The position numbers and the translations under genes are program-made. 64,000 bases of DNA. Origin: an uncultured Alphaproteobacteria bacterium (GTDB taxonomy: Bacteria; Pseudomonadota; Alphaproteobacteria; Caulobacterales; Caulobacteraceae). Where the stretch lies: assembly GCA_903860975.1 (NCBI GenBank), contig CAIOSI010000045.1, forward strand, positions 27,437-91,436. Reading direction: 5' to 3'. How positions within the stretch are numbered: the stretch's first letter is position 1; the number at the start of each line of letters is the position of its first letter. Below the pieces are notes generated by a model, which was not told the DNA's origin, searched no databases, and saw only the letters and a program-made list of their open reading frames with translations. This document shows positions 37,892 through 47,214 of this stretch, piece after piece.

Positions 37892-40069
37892 CTAGCGCCG
37901 AGCAGCTTGTTCGCTCGCCTTGTCCTTATTGGCCTGACTGATGATGAAGTGGAAAATCGCTTCGGCCTGGCCGTCCGCCAGCACCGACTTGAAGGAGACC
38001 ATCCCCTTATCTTTCCGTGAGCCTTCAACAACAATCGCGTTCCATTCGGACAAGCTTTTCAACGCTGAGGAGTAGCGTAGATCGGGGATCGATTTGTCGG
38101 CGACGCCGCCCTGACCGTGGCAGCCTGCGCAATAGCGTCCGTAGGCACCCTGCCCGTCGATGACCTGTTCGTTGGTGCCGGTGAGCAGGGGCGGATCGAG
38201 CCGGCGCACGGCAACGGTGCCTCCGGCCATTGGCTTTGACGGCAGTTCCGCTGTCCCGCCCAGCTTGAACACAACCAAGCGTGAGTTGTTGGCGCTGGAC
38301 TCACTGGTGCGCGGCTGTCCCGGCGGTAAGCCTCGGGCGCCGACCAACAGAGCAACGTACTGGACACCCGCAATCGTATAGGTCGAAGGCGCTGCGACGA
38401 CATCGGCCTGGACCGATGCAGACCACAGCTTGGCACCCGTTCGGGCGTCATATGCCGAGAAGCGGCCACTCCAGTCACCGGAGAAGACCAAATCCCCCGC
38501 CGTGACCATGGCCCCATGGGCCCCATAGTCCTTGTCCGGCGCCCTCCAGACCTCCTTTTGAGCCACGGGATCATAGGCTTCTAGGTAGCTCTTGATGTTG
38601 CCACGCGGCAGTGCGCCGGGCTGACCGTAGAGGCTGGTGATCTTGTCCGAGAAGGAAACCGTGCCGGTGTTATAGACACGGTCCTTCACTTGGAAATCTT
38701 TGGCGACTGCGCTCTGGAAGCCCGTCGAGCTCTCGGTCACTGGAATGTAAACAAGGCCTGTCTTGGGACTGTAGGCCATGGGGTGCCAATTATGCGCCCC
38801 CAGCGGCGCAGGCTGGACGATCGCCGCCTTGGTCTCGTTATAGCGCGCATCTGGGTTCTCGACGGGTCGACCGGTCTTTAGATCGATCTTCGAGGCCCAA
38901 TTTGCGGGTGCGAATTTGTCGGCCGAGATCAGCTTTCCCGTCTTGGCGTCCCAGACGTAGAAGAATCCGGTCTTGGGTGCCTGCATCAGAACGTGGCGGA
39001 CCTGGCCCTTGATCTTCAGGTCGGCTGTCATCAGCGGGTTGGTGACGTCGTAGTCCCACTCATCGCCCGGAACTTCCTGGAAGTGCCAAGCGTATTTGCC
39101 CGTCGCTGCGTGGACCGCGATCACCGAGGATACGAAGAGGTTATCGCCGCCGCCGGGGCTACGAATGTCCTGGCTCCAGGAGAGCCCGTTGCCGGTTCCG
39201 AAATAGACGAGGTCGGTCTTGGGATCGTAAAGGATTGTGTCCCAGGCCGTGGCACCGCCACCGTATTTCCAGAATTCTCCGTGCCAGGACTTGGCGGCCT
39301 TTTCCAGAAGCGGCGTATTGGTGGGGTCCCCCGGGGCAGCTGGTACCGTGTAGAAGCGCCACTTCATCTTGCCGCTGTTCGCATCGTAGGCCGAAACATA
39401 GCCACGGCAGGTGTATTCGGCGCCCGCGTTGCCGATCACCACCATGCCCTTCACGATCCGCGGGACCTGGGTGATCGTGTAAGGTTGTTTGGGATCTGTG
39501 GTCTGGACTGACCACTCGACCTTGCCGGTCTTTCCGTTTAGCGCGATCAGGCGGCCGTCGAGCGCACCCAGGAATATTTTTCCCTGCCAGGCCGCAATGC
39601 CGCGATTGACCACGTCGCAACAGGCCACTTGGCCCAGGGCACGGTCGATTTTGGGGTCGTAGTCCCAGAGTTTCTTGCCACTGGCGGCGTCATAGGCCTT
39701 CACCATCGACCAGGCGGTGGTGATGTAGAGCACACCATCAACCACCACTGGGGTGGACTCCTGACCCCGCTCGGTGTCGATATCCCCGAACCAGGCAAGG
39801 CCGAGCTTGCTGACATTGGCCTTGTTGATGCCTGTCAGCGGACTAAAGCGTTGTTCGGAGTAGGTACGCCCTGACGCCATCCAGGTTCCGGGTTCTTGGT
39901 CGGCCGAAAGCATGCGGGCTGTATCGACAGCCGCTGAACCAAGCGGGTGGGCAGGCGTCTTCGAAGCCGCCGCGACCGGAGCTCCCAAGATCAGGGCCAG
40001 CCCGATACCTGCGACGCCAAAAGTCCTACCCACGCGCCGACCTGCGCTCCGACTCAATTGTTGACGCAC
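37892..40069 (-). CDS. PQQ-dependent alcohol dehydrogenase with C-terminal cytochrome c (quinohemoprotein)
   Basis: A 725-residue periplasmic enzyme. The signal peptide (..FGVAGIGLALILGAPVAAAS) leads into an eight-bladed propeller of the methanol/ethanol dehydrogenase family; the vicinal disulfide CC is in GQVACCDVVNRG and several W-motif blades are visible (EWSVQTTDP, GKYAWHFQEVPGDEWDYD). A heme site CAGCH near residue 655 starts the fused cytochrome domain, so electrons pass to the respiratory chain. GTG 40069 with GGGGAG upstream was chosen; the open frame to 40306 covers the glsB-like gene on the other strand. No pqq synthesis gene is in the window. Confidence 0.9.
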   Translation of the reverse strand: MRQQLSRSAGRRVGRTFGVAGIGLALILGAPVAAASKTPAHPLGSAAVDTARMLSADQEPGTWMASGRTYSEQRFSPLTGINKANVSKLGLAWFGDIDTERGQESTPVVVDGVLYITTAWSMVKAYDAASGKKLWDYDPKIDRALGQVACCDVVNRGIAAWQGKIFLGALDGRLIALNGKTGKVEWSVQTTDPKQPYTITQVPRIVKGMVVIGNAGAEYTCRGYVSAYDANSGKMKWRFYTVPAAPGDPTNTPLLEKAAKSWHGEFWKYGGGATAWDTILYDPKTDLVYFGTGNGLSWSQDIRSPGGGDNLFVSSVIAVHAATGKYAWHFQEVPGDEWDYDVTNPLMTADLKIKGQVRHVLMQAPKTGFFYVWDAKTGKLISADKFAPANWASKIDLKTGRPVENPDARYNETKAAIVQPAPLGAHNWHPMAYSPKTGLVYIPVTESSTGFQSAVAKDFQVKDRVYNTGTVSFSDKITSLYGQPGALPRGNIKSYLEAYDPVAQKEVWRAPDKDYGAHGAMVTAGDLVFSGDWSGRFSAYDARTGAKLWSASVQADVVAAPSTYTIAGVQYVALLVGARGLPPGQPRTSESSANNSRLVVFKLGGTAELPSKPMAGGTVAVRRLDPPLLTGTNEQVIDGQGAYGRYCAGCHGQGGVADKSIPDLRYSSALKSLSEWNAIVVEGSRKDKGMVSFKSVLADGQAEAIFHFIISQANKDKASEQAARR

Positions 40070-40211
40070 TGCTTCGCTCCCCGTTTTGCGTTTTCTCCCA
40101 TCCGTTCGTGGCCGGCACAAGTCGACAGCGATGCAAAAAGTTCGGGAACGAATAGTTGGGCCAAGACTTAGGTCATCCGAGCCACCGCATCTGGCGTCTG
40201 GAGATCTTCCC

Positions 40212-40469
40212 ATGTCGATTCTCGCCTGGCTCGTCGTAGGTCTGGTATCCGGCTTCCTGGCTAGCAAGGTCGTCAACCGTTCAGGAGAAGGTCTGCTTCT
40301 GGACATTCTTCTCGGCGTGCTGGGCGCAATTGTCGGCGGCTTTTTGTTCCGCCAGTTCGGTCACTCCGGCGTCAGCGGCATCAACCTTTACTCGATATTT
40401 GTGGCTTTCATCGGCGCCGTCGTGGTGCTGGGGCTCTACCATTTGGTGATCCGGCGACGGGCGTTTTGA
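40212..40469 (+). CDS. GlsB/YeaQ/YmgE-family small membrane protein
   Basis: An 85-residue protein of three hydrophobic segments with many glycines (LVVGLVSGFLASKVVN, LLGVLGAIVGGFLF, VAFIGAVVVLGLY), matching the transglycosylase-associated family named for stress-linked members. The molecular role is unknown. GGAGA lies about 9 bases before ATG 40212; the frame back to 40086 is not coding. Divergent from the alcohol dehydrogenase. Confidence 0.87.
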   Translation: MSILAWLVVGLVSGFLASKVVNRSGEGLLLDILLGVLGAIVGGFLFRQFGHSGVSGINLYSIFVAFIGAVVVLGLYHLVIRRRAF

Positions 40470-40538
40470 ACACCTCCACAGTCAGACTGAGCCCGAACGT
40501 TACGATATTTAGAACAAAAAAAAATCGAGACTTAGATC

Positions 40539-40901
40539 ATGCGCAAAGCCCTGACGTTCCGCTCAATCGCCGCACTTATCGCGCTACCGCTCATCGCCGG
40601 CTCGACAAATGCGAACTCATCCTGTGAGAGCCGCAAGAACACCGGAACGCTGATCGGCGGCGTCGGGGGCGCGCTTATCGGAAATTCGGTCTCTCGAGGC
40701 GGCGGCGGGGCCATTATCGGCGGTCTAGGCGGCGCAGTACTCGGCCACGAGATCGCCAAGGGGGGCTGTGGCCCCAGCCGACACGTCTACGCTCGTCGCG
40801 ACAATTCGCGATATGCGTCAACGGCAAGGCCGACGCCGACGGTCTATTATGACCAGCGCGGCAACCGGGTGCCGACGACCCCTTACAGCGCGCCGCGCTA
40901 G
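40539..40901 (+). CDS. exported glycine-zipper protein (17-kDa surface antigen-like)
   Basis: A 120-residue protein with a signal peptide (LIALPLIAGSTNA) and a glycine-zipper 2TM segment (about 38-72; LIGGVGGALIGNS, IIGGLGGAVLGHE) followed by a basic, Pro/Tyr-rich tail. Related domains occur in outer-membrane lipoproteins such as SlyB and Rickettsia Omp17. There is no lipobox at the signal end. A run of nine A residues (40517-40525) precedes the gene. Confidence 0.78.
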   Translation: MRKALTFRSIAALIALPLIAGSTNANSSCESRKNTGTLIGGVGGALIGNSVSRGGGGAIIGGLGGAVLGHEIAKGGCGPSRHVYARRDNSRYASTARPTPTVYYDQRGNRVPTTPYSAPR

Positions 40902-40905
40902 GTGC

Positions 40906-41370
40906 ATGATGCGTAGCCATCTGACCGCCGTCTTTTGCCTCGCAGCGATTGGCCTCGTCGCCTGCAACGAACAGCCAAGGTTTGCCGCAAATTCGAAGAT
41001 ATGCACGGACTTCAAGGCCCCGAAGGTCACCGCCATAGGCGCTCCAATCGACGATGGATCCGCACCGGTGGATGAGTGCGTCCGACGTTGGGCCTATAGC
41101 CTCGCCTCGTCCCGCGACACTGCCGATGCGGTATCAAAAGCCGTCGTCGCAGCCTGCAACACCTCGCTTTCGAGATGGAACCGCCAGGCAATCGAATTGC
41201 CAAACGACGGCGCGGGCGCGACCAGCCTCACGACCGGCGAGCCCACAACGCCTATCGCCGAGCACAACAACTTCACCCACAATCGGGCTCTGCTCTACGC
41301 GGTCCAGGCGCGCGCCGGCGCCTGCACCCCGCCACCTGCGACAAATGGTGTTCTGGACGGCGTAAGCTAG
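40906..41370 (+). CDS. putative small lipoprotein, unrecognised family
   Basis: A 154-residue protein with a lipoprotein signal (FCLAAIGLVACNEQ, lipobox LVAC). The mature part has four further cysteines spaced through it (KICTDF, DECVRR, AACNTS, GACTPP), which could make two disulfides, and a helical middle. I do not recognise the family. It begins 4 bases after the glycine-zipper gene and probably shares its mRNA. ATG 40909 fits the AGGTG site slightly better than 40906. Confidence 0.65.
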   Translation: MMRSHLTAVFCLAAIGLVACNEQPRFAANSKICTDFKAPKVTAIGAPIDDGSAPVDECVRRWAYSLASSRDTADAVSKAVVAACNTSLSRWNRQAIELPNDGAGATSLTTGEPTTPIAEHNNFTHNRALLYAVQARAGACTPPPATNGVLDGVS

Positions 41371-41510
41371 GTTTCCCAACAACCCGCGACGCGGGCATTG
41401 TCTCGCAATCCGGGCCGAAAGAGTGCGCGCGGCGTTGACCGCCCGCGACAAACGAGGTTCCGTGCCGTCGCGGGTCTGTAGACCCGATGGCAGACGGGGC
41501 GCGATCGACG

Positions 41511-41912
41511 ATGAAACATTCGAACGGCAGGATCTTGGTCCCGGCCCTTCTGCTTGGCGCAATCATCGGGTTAGGCGCCCTTGCGTACCCCGTGCTTGCG
41601 GCGGCTCAGGATCGGGAGAGGCTTGAGGAAACCCAATCCAGCGACGAGTCTGGTCCGGCCAAGCGGTTTAACTGCCAAGATGGCGGCTCGATCCTCTATC
41701 GTTTCGAAACTCAGCGGGGCCAACTTGTCGCCGTCGTCGACGCTTTCGATGGCTTTGGGCCACACACCCTTGCTTCGCTGCCCTTTGGCATGGCGCCGGT
41801 TCGATTGGTCTGGAGCGACGGCCAACGCACGCTCACCTGGAGCCCCGGCGTGCAAATCATGTGGATGGACACGAGCGTTCACCGCATGTGTGGCGGCGGT
41901 CACCACCACTGA
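41511..41912 (+). CDS. small exported protein resembling MliC-type lysozyme inhibitors
   Basis: A 133-residue protein with a signal peptide (ALLLGAIIGLGALAYPVLAAAQ). The mature part has a Cys near its start (FNCQDGGSILYRF) and another near its end (VHRMCGGG), with beta-strand-like sequence between them and a conserved-looking GVQIMWMD, which recalls MliC/PliC C-type lysozyme inhibitors. The match is by general shape, not by a firm motif. It ends in HHH. ATG 41511 was preferred to 41487 because it starts right at the signal. Confidence 0.5.
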   Translation: MKHSNGRILVPALLLGAIIGLGALAYPVLAAAQDRERLEETQSSDESGPAKRFNCQDGGSILYRFETQRGQLVAVVDAFDGFGPHTLASLPFGMAPVRLVWSDGQRTLTWSPGVQIMWMDTSVHRMCGGGHHH

Positions 41913-42308
41913 GGCGGCTGCGAGGCGAGCGTCGGCAACTCTCATCGCTGCTCTTGGTGTCCCACCCAACGTGGGCGAGGTGCAGCCTTTCGCGTTAGGG
42001 GCCGTTCTAACCCGCTACGCACCCGTCCTCGCCCGGGCCTTCGATCCCCTGCCCCCAGCTTCCGGGCAGTTCGCAATCACGACTAGCCGGGCGCGGGCCG
42101 ACAGACAGTCTGGAACAGGCCGCAGTCCTAGCTGAGCTAGGGCGACTTAGGGTTGCAATGGACAGGAGCGTTGCAAATTAAGTGGCGATCCGAACGGCCC
42201 GAGCCTGATCCAGGCGTCAGGCAATGTGATCGCCGCCAGGTGCAATGTGTTCATGCTGGGAAGGATCGTGCGGCTGGTGGCCTCAATCTGCGTGGCGATG
42301 GTGCCATT
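41913..42308. other. gap of about 400 bases with no recognised gene
   Basis: Open frames here are shadows or lack recognisable protein features. TTGCAA occurs twice 18 bases apart (42153, 42171). No tRNA, terminator with a T-run or promoter is clear. Confidence 0.4.
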
Positions 42309-42677
42309 CTAGGCGGGCGGCGGACCCCAAGGGCCACCGGTACCGGGACCCGTCGGCACGACACCGCCTGGGGTCAGGCGATCGATGGATTGGGGCAAAA
42401 CCTCCGAGAGTTTGGCGGCGAGCTGATCAGCCGGAATGTTCAGCTTGGCAGCCAGCGCCTGGATAGTCTGTGGCCCAAGCCCCTGACGGACTTCAGCCGA
42501 CGTGATTGGCTGGTTGGCACCGGGTCCGACCCAGGACTGAACCGTGGGACCTAGTCCGTTCGTCTGGAACTGGTTCACCACGCCCTGGATGCCGCCGTGG
42601 CGCTCGATCATCCCGTTCACGACTGTGGCCATCTCCATCCCGATCACGCCACCAAGAATTCCGTCAAAGAGGCCCAT
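42309..42677 (-). CDS. YidB-like (DUF937) protein
   Basis: A 122-residue protein of the YidB family: MGLFDGILGGVIG start, HGGIQGVVNQFQTNGLG, WVGPGANQPITSAEVRQGLG and ADQLAAKLSEVLPQSIDRLTP blocks. Function unknown; it is short, soluble and Gly/Pro-rich at the end. GGAG 7-8 bases before ATG 42677 fixes the start; the frame open to 42773 is not coding. Downstream of parC on the same strand. Confidence 0.85.
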   Translation of the reverse strand: MGLFDGILGGVIGMEMATVVNGMIERHGGIQGVVNQFQTNGLGPTVQSWVGPGANQPITSAEVRQGLGPQTIQALAAKLNIPADQLAAKLSEVLPQSIDRLTPGGVVPTGPGTGGPWGPPPA

Positions 42678-42828
42678 CGTATTGCTCCATTGGCACAACC
42701 GCGCGCGTGCGCGGCGCGCGGTTAGGTTGGACCTGAGTTTAAAGGAAGACCGAAGGGGGGCGAGAATACGCATCCGCTAGACCCTTTTGCGCCACCGAAG
42801 ATGGCGTCGGATCCCAAGACGCCCGACT

Positions 42829-45075
42829 TCACCGCGGCCTAAATCGCTTGGTCGTCGGAAAGCCCTTCGGCGTGGCTTTGCCCGACGCCGCACGCCGCCC
42901 CAGCCACTCGCGCCAGGCGTCCCATTGGAAAGTTCGCCCGGCACTATCGACCCAAGCGCCGCCGGTTGCGGCTGAGAAGGCTAAGGCGTCGCGCAGGCCG
43001 CCTTCGCGGTAGGTTTGAAGCTTGACGCCTTTTCCCCTGGGCATCTCAGGCAGCTCGGCGGTGGGGAAGATCAAAATCTTTCCGTTGTCACCGATGACGG
43101 CAAGGTGATCTGCTTCACCCAAAGCCAAGCAAATCAACGCACTTCCGTTCAGCACTTGCTTGCCCGCTCGCCGAAAGGCGACAGCCTCGACTTCTGGCAG
43201 GATGAAACCGTAGCCCTCTTTGCTGGCTAAAATGCGCTTGGCGCCTGGCTTGTGCACGAAGACGTCAACGAGCCCGACCTTGTCATCAAGGTCGATCATC
43301 AAGCGCAGGGGCTCGCCATGGCCACGGGCGCTCGGGAGCTTGTCGCAGGCGAGCGTGAAGAAGCGTCCGTCAGAAGCGAAGACCAACAGCTTGTCGGTCG
43401 TCTCGGCCGGAACCAGGAAGGCCAACTTGTCGCCCTCCTTGAACTTCAACTCTGATGGATCTTCGACACGCCCCTTGGCGGCGCGGATCCAGCCGCGCTC
43501 CGACAGGATCACGGTGATCGGCTCGCGCACGATCATGGCCTCAATGGCGGCCTCGGCGTCGACCTCCGGCGCATCGGCGAAAATGGAGCGGCGCTTGCCC
43601 AGGGTCGTCGCCGAGCCGATCGCGGCCAGTGTGTGCTTCAGCCCTTCACCAACCAATTTCCACTGAGCACGGTTGTCGGCCAGCATGCCAACGATGCCGT
43701 CGCGTTCCTCCGTGAGGTCAGCATGTTCGCGGCGGAGTTCCATTTCTTCCAGGCGGGCGAGCTGGCGCAGGCGCGTGTTGAGAATGGCGTCGGCCTGGAG
43801 TTCAGACAGGTCGAAGGCCGCGATCAGCTTTGCCTTAGGTTCGTCCTCATAACGAACGATGCGGATGACCTCGTCGAGATTGAGGTAGGCGATCAGCAGG
43901 CCATCAAGGATGTGCAGGCGGGCCTCGATCTTGGCGAGCCGATGGCGGGCACGGCGGACGAGCACTTCGCGCCGGTGGTCCAGGAAGGCTTTCAGGACCT
44001 GCCTGAGGCTCATGACGCCAGGCGTGCCGCGGGCGTCGAGAACGTTGAGGTTGACGCTGAAGCGGTTCTCCAGGTCGGAGAGCTTGAAGAGGCTCTCCAT
44101 CAGCACTTCTGGCTCTACGTTGCGGGATTTGGGTTCGAGGACCAAGCGTACGTCTTCGGCCGACTCGTCGCGGACGTCGCCCAGCAGTGGCGTGCGCTTG
44201 TTCTCGATCAATTCAGCCAACTGCTCGACCAAGTCAGCCTTCTTCACTTGGTAGGGCACTTGGGTGACGACGATCTGGTAGGTTCCGTGACCGAGGTCCT
44301 CTTTGGTCCACAGTGCGCGCAGACGAACGCCGCCACGGCCGGTTTCGTAGGTCTCCAGTAGCGACGCATACGGCTCTACGATGACGCCGCCGGTGGGGAA
44401 ATCAGGGCCCTTCACGTGGGCCATGAGTTCAGCCGTCGATGCGTCGGGTCGATCGAGGAGGAGCAGGCAGGCGTCGACAAGTTCTGCGGCGTTGTGCGGC
44501 GGAATGGACGTCGCCATGCCCACCGCGATACCGGTCGAGCCGTTGGCCAGAAGGTTCGGAAAGCCGGTGGGCAGAACGACCGGCTCTTCGTCTTGGCCGT
44601 CATAGGTCGGTTTGAAGTCGACGGCGTCTTCGTCGATGCCCTCCAGCAAGAGCGTCGCGGCCTCGGTTAGCTTGGCCTCGGTGTAGCGCATGGCAGCGGG
44701 GTTATCGCCGTCGATGTTACCGAAGTTCCCCTGACCGTTGACCAGCGGGTAGCGCTGGGCGAAGTCCTGAGCCATGCGCACCAGGGTGTCGTAGATCGAC
44801 TGGTCACCATGCGGGTGATAGCCCCCCATCACCTCGCCTACGACCTTGGCGCATTTTCGGGCCGCGTTCTCCGGGTTCAGTCGCATTTCACGCATGGCGT
44901 AGAGCACGCGACGCTGCACGGGCTTTAGCCCATCGCGAACGTCGGGCAGAGCGCGGTCGGTGATGACAGATAAGGCATAGGCCAAATAGCGGCGGCTGAG
45001 CGCCTCACTTAGCGGCTCGTCGATAATGCGGTCGCCGGGGACGCCGGGCGGAGGTGTGGTGAGGGTGTCAGACAT
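42829..45075 (-). CDS. parC: DNA topoisomerase IV subunit A
   Basis: A 748-residue type IIA topoisomerase subunit that unlinks daughter chromosomes. The winged-helix domain carries catalytic Tyr131 ([10 protein letters not shown]). In the quinolone-determining region, [10 protein letters not shown], the positions equivalent to E. coli Ser80 and Glu84 are Gln92 and Asp96. Coiled-coil and C-terminal beta-pinwheel parts follow; the GyrA box is degenerate (around SARGHGEP), which supports ParC over GyrA. It lies 123 bases after recO. Confidence 0.94.
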   Translation of the reverse strand: MSDTLTTPPPGVPGDRIIDEPLSEALSRRYLAYALSVITDRALPDVRDGLKPVQRRVLYAMREMRLNPENAARKCAKVVGEVMGGYHPHGDQSIYDTLVRMAQDFAQRYPLVNGQGNFGNIDGDNPAAMRYTEAKLTEAATLLLEGIDEDAVDFKPTYDGQDEEPVVLPTGFPNLLANGSTGIAVGMATSIPPHNAAELVDACLLLLDRPDASTAELMAHVKGPDFPTGGVIVEPYASLLETYETGRGGVRLRALWTKEDLGHGTYQIVVTQVPYQVKKADLVEQLAELIENKRTPLLGDVRDESAEDVRLVLEPKSRNVEPEVLMESLFKLSDLENRFSVNLNVLDARGTPGVMSLRQVLKAFLDHRREVLVRRARHRLAKIEARLHILDGLLIAYLNLDEVIRIVRYEDEPKAKLIAAFDLSELQADAILNTRLRQLARLEEMELRREHADLTEERDGIVGMLADNRAQWKLVGEGLKHTLAAIGSATTLGKRRSIFADAPEVDAEAAIEAMIVREPITVILSERGWIRAAKGRVEDPSELKFKEGDKLAFLVPAETTDKLLVFASDGRFFTLACDKLPSARGHGEPLRLMIDLDDKVGLVDVFVHKPGAKRILASKEGYGFILPEVEAVAFRRAGKQVLNGSALICLALGEADHLAVIGDNGKILIFPTAELPEMPRGKGVKLQTYREGGLRDALAFSAATGGAWVDSAGRTFQWDAWREWLGRRAASGKATPKGFPTTKRFRPR

Positions 45076-45198
45076 GCAGAATCAAGCTCGATGGAGCCAC
45101 GAGCATAGAGGCTGACAACAGGCCCCGTCCCTGCGGCGCTCGCGCCATCCCCAACATTCGTCAATTTCCAGCATCTGCGCGTGAGCTGAGCGGCAGGA

Positions 45199-45930
45199 TT
45201 AGAGCCGCCCAGCGACCGCCAGCCTGTCCACAAGCCAAATACGCGCTGCCGGCAAGGGACGGTTGATCGGGTTAAAGATGAAGTGTTCGAGGAAGTGGGC
45301 TGTGAGGGCTAAGCCAGCGCCGACGTCGCCATCTTCCACCCGCGACTGGCTCGACAGCAGGAATGGTGGCAGGGCCAGCATTCGGTCTTTATAGGGCTCC
45401 CCGGCTGCGCGGGATACCGCGCGGCCAGTCTTGGGGCTGACGTAGACGAGCTCATCGGTGACGCCGGTGGCGGCGCACTTGGACAGATCGAGTCCGAAGC
45501 CCAGTTCCTGCAACAGACCCGCTTCGTAGCGGACGAAAACGGCGGGCCAGAACTCCGTCATGGCAAACGTTTGCGAAAGGGCCTCAAACGCAAGGTAGGC
45601 GCCCGGATGCGGCTCGCGCTCGGGCAAAGCTCCAGCAGCCACGGCCGCAGCGGCTGAAAGGCCAGCAAGCGCCAAGGCGTCGTCGAACAGCGCCGAGGGG
45701 CCTTCGCCGACTGGCTCAAGGCTTGCCGAACCCAGTTGATCGGAGACCCGGGCGCGGTATCGGACCACGACCGCGGCGCCGGCCTGTAAGAACGGTTTCA
45801 TTCTTCGCGAGGTGCCACCGGCGACGTGGGCGGCATACTTGCCGTGGCCTGCTGTCAAAAGCTCCACGATGGCGCCCGATTCACCAAATGGGCGGGCAGA
45901 AAGCACGAAGGCGTCGTCTTCGAATTCCAT
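45199..45930 (-). CDS. recO: DNA repair protein RecO
   Basis: A 243-residue RecO: N-terminal OB fold (MEFEDDAFVLSARPFGESGAIVELLT), a helical middle (PHPGAYLAFEALSQTF) and a C-terminal domain with HFIFNPINRPLPAAR. It loads RecA on single-strand gaps with RecR. Only one Cys remains near the usual zinc site (DLSKCAATG), so a full zinc finger is not present, as in many alphaproteobacteria. GAGGGGCCT just before ATG 45930 sets the start; the frame open to 46050 is not coding. Confidence 0.92.
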   Translation of the reverse strand: MEFEDDAFVLSARPFGESGAIVELLTAGHGKYAAHVAGGTSRRMKPFLQAGAAVVVRYRARVSDQLGSASLEPVGEGPSALFDDALALAGLSAAAAVAAGALPEREPHPGAYLAFEALSQTFAMTEFWPAVFVRYEAGLLQELGFGLDLSKCAATGVTDELVYVSPKTGRAVSRAAGEPYKDRMLALPPFLLSSQSRVEDGDVGAGLALTAHFLEHFIFNPINRPLPAARIWLVDRLAVAGRL

Positions 45931-46281
45931 AGGCCCCTCATAGCACCGTCTGCAGTCGCTCGCCTCCGATCCGCGACGCTCTTCAGGCGAAATATTCGGC
46001 GTCCCGAGCCTGGTCGGCGTGACAACCGCCCACCGCACGATCTGCAGCAAGCGCGATCAGGGCCGCCAAGTGTCATGGCAATTCCGTCAAATCCCAAGGC
46101 GCATAAAGTCAATTCCGCCAGGGCCGAGCACCGACCTCGGGACCACCCGTCGACTGCAGGGCCAAGACAGTTTCGAAGACCGTGCGGTTTGCTTGGAGCC
46201 AAAATCCAGGCCCTCCGCGCCACACGCCAAGTGCGCGCCGCGTCCCCTCACACGGCCACGGCCGTGATGCCCAGGTCTATT
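45931..46281. other. recO-era gap
   Basis: About 350 bases without a recognised gene. On the reverse strand it would be transcribed between era and recO. Many alphaproteobacteria have a DUF1491 gene here, but no frame in this gap reads like one. A six-pair hairpin lies at its era end. Confidence 0.4.
46251..46266 (-). terminator. possible hairpin terminator after era
   Basis: CACGGC pairs with GCCGTG around a four-base loop, starting 15 bases after the era stop. No T-run follows, so termination is uncertain; it may only be an mRNA-end stabilising hairpin. Confidence 0.3.
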
Positions 46282-47214
46282 CTACGCGTCGAAATCCAGG
46301 CCCACGTCGCCGTAGAATTCGCGCTTGTCGGCCCATCGTTCGTCGACTTTTACGTGCAGGAACAGGTGCACCGGTCGGTCGAGAAGTTCGATCAATTCTT
46401 CGCGCGCCTTCTGGCCGATCCACTTCAAAGTTTGGCCACCCTTGCCAAGAATAATCGGACGCTGGCTTTCGCGTTCGACGTAGATGATCTGTTCAATGCG
46501 GGCCGAGCCATCGTGGCGCTCTTCAAAGGCCGTAGTCTCAACAGCCGCCGCGTAGGGCAGTTCCTCGTGAACGCGCAGATAGAGTTTTTCGCGCGTGATT
46601 TCGGCGGCCAACAGGCGCGCTGGAATATCGGCGGTCTGTTCGGCCGGATAAAACCAGGGGCCGTCCTTCATAAGGGCTGCGAGCCGGTTTTTGAGGTCGT
46701 CAACGCCATTGCCGTCTGCGGCAGAGACCATGAAGACTTCTGAATAAACACCCGTATCGAATAGTTTTTTCGAGAGTGCGAGCAAGGTTTCGCGCTTCAT
46801 TCCGTCGATCTTGTTGAGCACGAGAATAGCGGTCTGACCTGTGACCTTCAGGCCTTCGACGATGGATTCCACGTCGATCGCTGCGCGCTTGTCAGCCGCC
46901 TTCGCGCCGGGCTCCTCGGCGGCGAGTTCGGCGACGCTGTCGACGAGATGAACAATGACGTCAGCATCCTGCGCTCCGCCCCAGGCGGCGCGTATCATGG
47001 CGCGGTCGAGCCTGCGGCGCGGCTGGAAGATCCCGGGCGTGTCGACCAACACAATTTGCGCATCTCCGGCCATAGCGACGCCACGCACCGGAAACCGCGT
47101 GGTCTGCACCTTTTGCGTGACGATCGAGACCTTGGCCCCGACCAGTCGATTGGTGAGCGTCGACTTGCCCGCATTGGGGGCCCCGATAATCGCGGCGAAA
47201 CCAGCGCGGGTCAT
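46282..47214 (-). CDS. era: GTPase Era
   Basis: A 310-residue essential GTPase for 16S rRNA maturation and 30S assembly. G1 is GAPNAGKST, G3 DTPGIF, G4 NKID; the C-terminal KH domain begins near IYVERESQRPIILGKGGQTLKWIG. The ATG overlaps the rnc stop by four bases (ATGA), the usual rnc-era coupling. Confidence 0.96.
   Translation of the reverse strand: MTRAGFAAIIGAPNAGKSTLTNRLVGAKVSIVTQKVQTTRFPVRGVAMAGDAQIVLVDTPGIFQPRRRLDRAMIRAAWGGAQDADVIVHLVDSVAELAAEEPGAKAADKRAAIDVESIVEGLKVTGQTAILVLNKIDGMKRETLLALSKKLFDTGVYSEVFMVSAADGNGVDDLKNRLAALMKDGPWFYPAEQTADIPARLLAAEITREKLYLRVHEELPYAAAVETTAFEERHDGSARIEQIIYVERESQRPIILGKGGQTLKWIGQKAREELIELLDRPVHLFLHVKVDERWADKREFYGDVGLDFDA

Noticed and set aside
40070..40306. 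N-terminal extension of the PQQ alcohol dehydrogenase
   Set aside because: It would overlap the GlsB-like gene and precede the signal peptide by 80 basic residues; GTG 40069 with GGGGAG fits better.
45855..46223. Reverse frame in the recO-era gap as a DUF1491 gene
   Set aside because: The translated sequence is Arg/Cys-rich and does not read like DUF1491; it also runs into recO out of frame.
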